DNA of 64,000 bases from Nocardioides sp. Root190. Lineage in GTDB: Bacteria; Actinomycetota; Actinomycetes; Propionibacteriales; Nocardioidaceae. The notes beneath the pieces are model-generated. The model did not search any database. It saw only the letters and a program-made list of their open reading frames with translations, and had not been told where the DNA came from. Of the stretch, positions 58,670 through 64,000 are shown piece after piece. Numbering within the stretch: the first letter of the stretch is position 1; each line of letters begins with the position of its first letter. The stretch lies in contig NZ_LMIA01000001.1 of the NCBI RefSeq assembly GCF_001428565.1, positions 457,612 through 521,611 on the forward strand, in the 5' to 3' direction. A program made the translations under genes and the position numbers.

Positions 58670-58996
58670 TCAGATCGAGCCGAGCTTGTTGATGAGGGCG
58701 TTCATGCCGTCTCCGGCCTGGGCGTCGACGGCGACGTTGTCCGCCTCGGTCTCGGTCAGTGCGGCGTGGAACTTGTCCAGCGCGGTCGCGACGACCTTCT
58801 GCTTCTCGGTCCATGCGATGTGCAGCGTGGTGAAGGCCTGGCCGCCGGCGCCGTTCCACTTGCCGCGAAGCTCGGCGATCTGGCCGTCGAGGATCTGGGA
58901 CTGCTGGTGGAACTCCTGCTTGGCCTGGATGACGCGCTCAGCGATCTGCTTGAGCGCGCCCTCTGCGTGGCCGAACTCGATGTTCGATTGCGACAT
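58670..58996 (-). CDS. WXG100 family type VII secretion protein (Esx-like)
   Basis: A 108-residue WXG100 protein. W47-N-G49 (RGKWNGAGGQAF) forms the turn, and amphipathic helices flank it (LKQIAERVIQAKQEFHQQSQ before). No YxxxD motif is seen at its C-terminus, so it is likely the non-signal partner of the following WXG100 protein. ATG 58996 has AAGGAG upstream. First gene of the esx pair. Confidence 0.92.
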   Translation of the reverse strand: MSQSNIEFGHAEGALKQIAERVIQAKQEFHQQSQILDGQIAELRGKWNGAGGQAFTTLHIAWTEKQKVVATALDKFHAALTETEADNVAVDAQAGDGMNALINKLGSI

Positions 58997-59115
58997 GCTT
59001 CTGCTCCTTGGTCATGGGCGGTGCTGCCCGGGAACTCTTCCTGCGGTTGGCTCCCCGAGTGATGCCAAGAAGCCGATGCCGTGCTTGCTACCCGTGACCC
59101 CGCAGGGCCTAAACA

Positions 59116-60516
59116 TCAACTCGTGAGTTCCCACAGGTAACGGAAGAATCCGACCGCCACGACCAGTGACGCGACGGTGAAGGCACCGCTCAGGGATTCG
59201 CCGACCTCGGCCCGGCGCGACCACCAGGCAGAGCGCCAGCCGCGGCCGACCAGGACCGCGACGAGGACGAGGACAGCGGCAATGCCGATGGCCACGGGGG
59301 CCACCACGCCGGGCCGGTCGATGCCGACGCCGGTGACGCCGGGCAGCAGCCCGAGCACGGCAGCGGCGACCAGCCCGAGGGCCACGACGCCGGACAGGCG
59401 CAGGAAGCGGCGCGCGACGACGTGGCGATAGCTGCGGGCGGCGAACAGGAGCGAGGCACCGCCGAATCCGACCAGGCAGCGGGCGCCGGTGCGGTCCAGG
59501 GGCAGGTCCGCGCTCCAGAGCAGCAGCGGTGCAGCGACGAGCACCACCACGAAGATGGCCACGGCGGCCGCACGGATGGTGCGTGTCCCTCGTGCCGCGA
59601 CCGCGTTGATCGCGTGCTCCGGCACCACCACCCGCCCGCGTCGGCCTGTCGGCCGCTCCCGCGCGGACCAGGCCGTGACGGCGAGGCGCTCCAGGTCCAG
59701 GAGGTACTGGTCGGGTACGTCGACCGCGAACTCGGGCACGAACCGGGCCCCGAGCACGGCGACCAGGAACAGGACCGCCCACACCACCTGCGGGGAGGTG
59801 CTGGTGAGCGCACCGACGCTGGCGACGACGAAACAGCCGGCACCCACCACGAGCCAGGTGCGCAACGCCTCCTCGGCGGCACTGCCCGGCTCGATGAGCG
59901 CGCGGCCGACCGCGGCGGCGATCGCCCCGGCGAGCGCGGCCGTCCCGAGCACGGTGGGCAGCCGCTCGGCCTGGGGGCTCCACACGACGGCGAAGGCGGC
60001 CGCAGCAGCGAAGGCCGGAGCGGCGATCACCCGCTGGACGGCGAGGGCGCCGAACGGAAGACATCCGAGCAGTGCGGCGGCCACGAGCACCGCGACGGCA
60101 GGCCAACGATCGGCCTCGGGCAGGCGTGAGGTGCTCCAGCCCGCCAGTACGGCGACCGCCACCGCGATGGTGAGCCAGGTGCCGGACGCGGCACCGGGCA
60201 CCAGGGCCGGGCCCGACATCGCGGGGCCGGCGCCACGGCGTGGCGGCGCAGGTCGGGCGGCGGGATCGACCGCGACGAGGAGGGACCCGGACACCAGCCC
60301 CGCTGCACCCACCTCCGTCGTCATCTGCAGCGGCTCGCCGCGCGGGGTCACGAACGGCAGCGGGGCAGGCAGGCCCGCCCCTTCGGCGTACGCCCGCGCG
60401 ACGTCGGCCAGTGTGGCGTCCGTCGGGACGGTGAGATCGAGGACTCCGCGGGGGCCGTGAACGGTCAGCGCGGTGACCGCGCCGGCCGCAGGGGGCCGGG
60501 ACGTCGTACCCGCCAT
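59116..60516 (-). CDS. second EccD-like T7SS integral membrane protein
   Basis: A 466-residue polytopic protein resembling EccD. N-terminal ubiquitin-like segment (about 15-90: TALTVHGPRGVLDLTVPTDA, LADVARAYAEGAGLPAPLPF) and about ten helices (from about 110 on). A cytoplasmic loop near residue 270 reads DVPDQYLLDLERLAVTAW, where EccD has its own loop. I place the start at ATG 60516 (GGGAGG 5 bases upstream); an ATG at 60588 would add 24 residues. It is upstream of the esx pair, next to eccC. Sequence divergence from eccD suggests a non-identical partner. Confidence 0.8.
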   Translation of the reverse strand: MAGTTSRPPAAGAVTALTVHGPRGVLDLTVPTDATLADVARAYAEGAGLPAPLPFVTPRGEPLQMTTEVGAAGLVSGSLLVAVDPAARPAPPRRGAGPAMSGPALVPGAASGTWLTIAVAVAVLAGWSTSRLPEADRWPAVAVLVAAALLGCLPFGALAVQRVIAAPAFAAAAAFAVVWSPQAERLPTVLGTAALAGAIAAAVGRALIEPGSAAEEALRTWLVVGAGCFVVASVGALTSTSPQVVWAVLFLVAVLGARFVPEFAVDVPDQYLLDLERLAVTAWSARERPTGRRGRVVVPEHAINAVAARGTRTIRAAAVAIFVVVLVAAPLLLWSADLPLDRTGARCLVGFGGASLLFAARSYRHVVARRFLRLSGVVALGLVAAAVLGLLPGVTGVGIDRPGVVAPVAIGIAAVLVLVAVLVGRGWRSAWWSRRAEVGESLSGAFTVASLVVAVGFFRYLWELTS

Positions 60517-60645
60517 CTGGCCTCCCGGGATTGATGGTGCTTCCGGAAGGGTAGTCCTCAGCGTCATGCGCTCGTCCCTACCCGCCATGGCGGGGTCCTA
60601 TCATCGAGCCCGTCGCATGATCGGGCGTGACGATGAGGTGAGGGC

Positions 60646-63600
60646 GTGACGGTGACCCAGGGCAGCACACAGGGCAGACGACGGGCGAGCGCGCCCGGAA
60701 GTCTGACCCATCGCGGGGGACGCGGCGAGCGCCCCGAGATGCCCAGCGGCCAGTTGCAGGTCCAGCCCCCGCCGCAGATCCAGCCGAGCGAGGGCGCTGC
60801 CGGCGTCGCGATGAACGCGATCCCCATGCTCGGCAGCCTGGGCTCGATCGTGCTCGTCGCCGGACTCGGCGGCCGCAGCGACAACCAGGCGCTGCGCTTC
60901 ATCGCGGCCGGCATGTTCCTGTTCGCGACCCTCGGCTTCATCGTCGTCCAGATCGACCGGCAGCGGAAGCAGCGCCAGCAGCAGGTGACGGGCTCACGCA
61001 CCGAGTACCTCCGCTACCTCTCGACCGTCCGCACCGTCGCCCGTGACGCCGCCGACCAGCAACGCCGCGCGCTGAGCTGGATCCACCCCGAGCCCGCCGC
61101 GCTGCCGGCACTGGCCGAGGACCGGACCCGGGTCTGGGAGCGTTCGTCCGCCGATCCGGCATTCCTGCAGGTGAGGTACGGCGTCTGCGCGCAGCCGCTC
61201 GCCCTCGACCTGGTCCCCCCGGAGGGCGCGCCGATCGACGACGTCGACCCTGCCTCGGCCTCCGCCCTGCACCGTCTCCTCGTCGTCCACCGGCTCCAGC
61301 CCGACCTGCCGGCCTCGATCGACCTGCGCGCCTTCGACCGGATCGAGGTCTGCGGTGCCGAGGAGGACGCGCGCTCGATGGCGCGGGCCCTGCTGTGCTC
61401 GGCCGCGACCTTCGCCTCCCCCGAGAACCTCCAGGTCGCCGTCCTCGCGACCGACGCGACCCTGGCCAACTGGGACTGGGTGAAGTGGCTCCCGCACGCC
61501 CACAGCCAGCACCAGAACGACGCCGTCGGGCCGGCCCGCATGGTCACGACCTCGCTCACCGACCTGGCCGCGATGCTGCCTCCTGACCTCGGCGAACGGC
61601 CCCGTTTCGGCGCCGACGAGCGACCCGCGATCCCCCACGTCGTGCTGATCACCGACGGCGCCGAGCTGCCCCCGGGCAACCACCTCATCCCCTCCGACGG
61701 CCTGCACGGCCTCACCGTGATCGACCTCCCCGTCCGCTGGGGGGAGCTCGACAGCTCCACGGCGCTCCGTCTCGAGCTCGAGGAGCAGGCCGTCCGTCCC
61801 GCCTTCCCGGAGACGACGGTGCCCCTCGTCGCCGTACGTCTGCGCACCGAGCCGGTCCGAGCCAAGGGCGACCTCTGCAGCATCGCCAACGCAGAGGCCC
61901 TGGCCCGACGGCTCACCCCGCTGTTCACGCCGAGTGCCGGTGCTGCCGTCGGCGACGACGCGGCCGACATCAGCGCACCGACCGACTTCATGGACCTGCT
62001 CGGGCTCGGCGACGTCTTCACCTTCGACCCGGCCGCGGCCTGGCGCTCGCGCCCCTCGCGCGACCGGCTGCGGGTGCCGATCGGCGTCGGCGACGCCACT
62101 GCCCCCGTGCACCTGGACATCAAGGAGTCCGCCCAGCAGGGCATGGGCCCGCACGGGCTGGTGATCGGTGCCACTGGATCCGGGAAGTCCGAGTTCCTGC
62201 GCACCCTCGTGCTCGGGCTCGCGATGACGCACTCGCCCGAGCAGCTCAACATGGTGCTCGTCGACTTCAAGGGCGGCGCGACCTTCGCCGGGATGTCCGA
62301 GATGCCCCACGTCTCAGCGGTGATCACCAACCTCGCCCAGGAGCTCACCCTCGTCGACCGCATGCAGGACGCCCTGTCCGGCGAGATGGTGCGTCGTCAG
62401 GAGATGCTGCGCGAGGCCGGGAACTTCGCCTCGATCCGTGACTACGAGAAGGCCCGGACCTCCGGTGACCCCGCCGGCGTCGGGTTGCCGCCGCTCCCGT
62501 CGTTGTTCATCGTCGTCGACGAGTTCTCCGAGATGCTCTCCGCCAAGCCCGAGTTCATCGACCTGTTCGTCGCGATCGGGCGGCTCGGTCGCTCGCTCGG
62601 GCTGCACCTCCTGCTCGCCTCGCAGCGGCTCGAGGAGGGTCGGCTGCGGGGCCTGGAGTCGCACCTGTCGTACCGGATCGGCCTGCGCACCTTCAGCTCG
62701 CAGGAGTCCCGTGCGGTGCTCGGCGTGCCCGATGCCTACGAGCTCCCGGCCGTGCCCGGCCTCGGTTACCTCAAGCCCGACCCGACCCAGCTCACCCGCT
62801 TCAAGGCCGCCTACGTCTCGGGTCCGCCGGAGACGGGCCGCCGCCGCGTGACGGGCGAGGGCGGCAAGCTGCGCGGCATCCTGCCGTTCACCATCTCCGA
62901 GGTGCAGACGTTCGACGACCCCGCGAACGATGACCAGCCGACACCGGACGTGGCGCCGACGGCCGGCGACTCGACCTCACTGCTCGACATCGCCGTACGA
63001 CGCATGGACGGTCACGGCCCGTCCGCGCACGCGGTGTGGCTGCCGCCCCTCGACGAGCCGGACACCCTCGACGCACTGATGCCCGACCTCGCTCCGCACC
63101 CGGAGCTCGGCCTGGTGTCGATGCAGTGGCGCCAGGTCGGCAACCTCACGGTGCCGCTCGGCACCGTCGACCGGCCCCGCGAACAGCGCCGCGACACCCT
63201 CACCATCAGCCTCAGCGGCGCGGCCGGTCACGTCGCCGTCGTCGGCGGGCCGCGCAGCGGCAAGAGCACCCTGCTGCGCACCATCGTCACCAGCCTGTCG
63301 CTCACCTCGACCCCGCTGGAGTCGCAGTTCTACGTCCTGGACTTCGGCGGCGGCACCTTCGCCCCGATGACCGCGCTGCCCCACGTCGCGGGCATCGGGT
63401 CGCGCTCCGAGCCCGAGGTCGTGCGCCGGATCATCGCCGAGGTGCGGGGCATCGTCGACCGCCGCGAGGCCTACTTCCGCACCCAGGGCATCGACTCGAT
63501 CGAGACCTACCGGACCCGACGGGCCCAGGGGCGCGCGGACGACGGGTACGGCGACGTGTTCCTCGTCATCGACGGCTGGGGCACGCTGCGCTCCGACTTC

Positions 63601-64000
63601 GACGACCTCGAGCTCGAGGTGCAGAACCTCGCCGGTCGCGGACTGACCTTCGGTCTGCACGTCATCACCGCCTCGACCCGGTGGCCCGACTTCCGCGCGG
63701 CGATGCGCGACCTGCTCGGCACCCGGCTCGAGCTCCGTCTCGGCGACCCGATCGACTCCGAGATCGACCGCAAGGTCGCTGCACTCGTGCCGGTCAACCG
63801 CGCCGGCCGCGGCCTGGTGCCCGGCAAGCTGCACTTCCTCGGTGGACTCCCGCGCATCGACGGCGACCAGACCTCCGCGACCCTGGGCGACGGTGTCGAC
63901 GACCTGATCTCCGCCGTCGCCAAGGCCTGGCGCGGTCCCGTCGGGCCGAAGCTGCGCCTGCTCCCCGACCGGATCGCGCTCGACGACGTACGCGCCCTCG
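60646..64000 (+). CDS. eccC: type VII secretion ATPase EccC (3' end outside window)
   Basis: FtsK/SpoIIIE-type ATPase that drives T7 substrate export; 1118 residues are visible. It has an N-terminal basic cytoplasmic tail, then two membrane helices (NAIPMLGSLGSIVLVAGLGG and FIAAGMFLFATLGFIVVQI, about 61-105). A DUF-type ATPase-like region follows, then ATPase 1 with Walker A GATGSGKS (508-515) and LVDFKGGATFAG, and ATPase 2 with GGPRSGKS (867-874) and LVIDGWG. A third ATPase domain should lie beyond position 64000. GTG 60646 follows GAGGTGAGGG. It is divergent from the EccD-like gene. Confidence 0.93.
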   Translation, partial: MTVTQGSTQGRRRASAPGSLTHRGGRGERPEMPSGQLQVQPPPQIQPSEGAAGVAMNAIPMLGSLGSIVLVAGLGGRSDNQALRFIAAGMFLFATLGFIVVQIDRQRKQRQQQVTGSRTEYLRYLSTVRTVARDAADQQRRALSWIHPEPAALPALAEDRTRVWERSSADPAFLQVRYGVCAQPLALDLVPPEGAPIDDVDPASASALHRLLVVHRLQPDLPASIDLRAFDRIEVCGAEEDARSMARALLCSAATFASPENLQVAVLATDATLANWDWVKWLPHAHSQHQNDAVGPARMVTTSLTDLAAMLPPDLGERPRFGADERPAIPHVVLITDGAELPPGNHLIPSDGLHGLTVIDLPVRWGELDSSTALRLELEEQAVRPAFPETTVPLVAVRLRTEPVRAKGDLCSIANAEALARRLTPLFTPSAGAAVGDDAADISAPTDFMDLLGLGDVFTFDPAAAWRSRPSRDRLRVPIGVGDATAPVHLDIKESAQQGMGPHGLVIGATGSGKSEFLRTLVLGLAMTHSPEQLNMVLVDFKGGATFAGMSEMPHVSAVITNLAQELTLVDRMQDALSGEMVRRQEMLREAGNFASIRDYEKARTSGDPAGVGLPPLPSLFIVVDEFSEMLSAKPEFIDLFVAIGRLGRSLGLHLLLASQRLEEGRLRGLESHLSYRIGLRTFSSQESRAVLGVPDAYELPAVPGLGYLKPDPTQLTRFKAAYVSGPPETGRRRVTGEGGKLRGILPFTISEVQTFDDPANDDQPTPDVAPTAGDSTSLLDIAVRRMDGHGPSAHAVWLPPLDEPDTLDALMPDLAPHPELGLVSMQWRQVGNLTVPLGTVDRPREQRRDTLTISLSGAAGHVAVVGGPRSGKSTLLRTIVTSLSLTSTPLESQFYVLDFGGGTFAPMTALPHVAGIGSRSEPEVVRRIIAEVRGIVDRREAYFRTQGIDSIETYRTRRAQGRADDGYGDVFLVIDGWGTLRSDFDDLELEVQNLAGRGLTFGLHVITASTRWPDFRAAMRDLLGTRLELRLGDPIDSEIDRKVAALVPVNRAGRGLVPGKLHFLGGLPRIDGDQTSATLGDGVDDLISAVAKAWRGPVGPKLRLLPDRIALDDVRAL

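Overview
The window is GC-rich actinobacterial chromosome. Gene content, a WhiB regulator, a mycosin/EccB/EccC/EccD type VII secretion locus, MarP, PonA2 and the overall gene order suggest a Nocardioidaceae-like organism (Nocardioides or a relative); this placement is inferred from recalled family knowledge, not from a search. I saw no transposase, integrase, phage module or CRISPR array, and no gene-free stretch longer than 300 bases.

Layout. (1) 1-2302: partial dacB and ppa, divergent as in mycobacteria, then a TetR regulator. (2) 2299-19242: lipid/steroid-type catabolism mixed with housekeeping genes. It holds an acyl-CoA oxidase-methyltransferase-TetR operon, an NlpC/P60 hydrolase, a PAP2 membrane enzyme, a thiamine ABC transporter under a TPP riboswitch, a metallo-beta-lactamase hydrolase, an SDR, a DapB-like oxidoreductase, an OYE-type flavin reductase, an MpaB-like oxygenase, a lipoprotein, and an enoyl-CoA hydratase/acyl-CoA dehydrogenase pair. 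Two operator-like dyads of the KstR type (TAGAAC-NN-GTTCTA) sit over the promoters of the OYE and DapB-like genes. (3) 19316-40992: a conserved block matching, from memory, M. tuberculosis Rv3671c-Rv3683 (marP, NUDIX, TlpA-like, nth, crp, MBL, RidA, DUF4177, two ArsA/Get3-like ATPases, whiB, ponA2, metallophosphoesterase). Two accessory insertions interrupt it: an XRE regulator plus a sortase-anchored HYR surface protein (23.5-26.0 kb), and a membrane protein/two-component system/MacB-type ABC exporter group (28.4-34.3 kb). (4) 41082-49537: tRNA-Pro, a low-complexity membrane protein, asd-lysC, DUF5063-recR-ybaB-dnaX, yaeQ and the SRP RNA. (5) 49648-54047: a secreted metalloprotease, tRNA-Ser and a large acyl-CoA dehydrogenase. 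(6) 54067-64000: a type VII secretion locus (mycP, eccB, eccD, two WXG100 genes, a second EccD-like membrane protein, and a divergent eccC cut by the window edge).

Shared regulatory architecture. At least sixteen genes have a TANNNT -10 hexamer ending 6-8 bases before the start codon, with no Shine-Dalgarno sequence needed, so leaderless transcription looks common. In two cases the hexamer is built from the stop codon of the preceding gene. Long near-perfect palindromes occupy many gene ends. One two-hairpin element recurs at 14.3 kb and 42.4 kb; at 14.3 kb it appears to have removed the stop codon of the OYE gene.

No clear undescribed defence or mobile system was found. The strongest leads are the dispersed palindromic element, the KstR-like catabolic cluster, the paired EccD-like proteins with an atypical mycosin, and the 28-bp dyad between whiB and ponA2.
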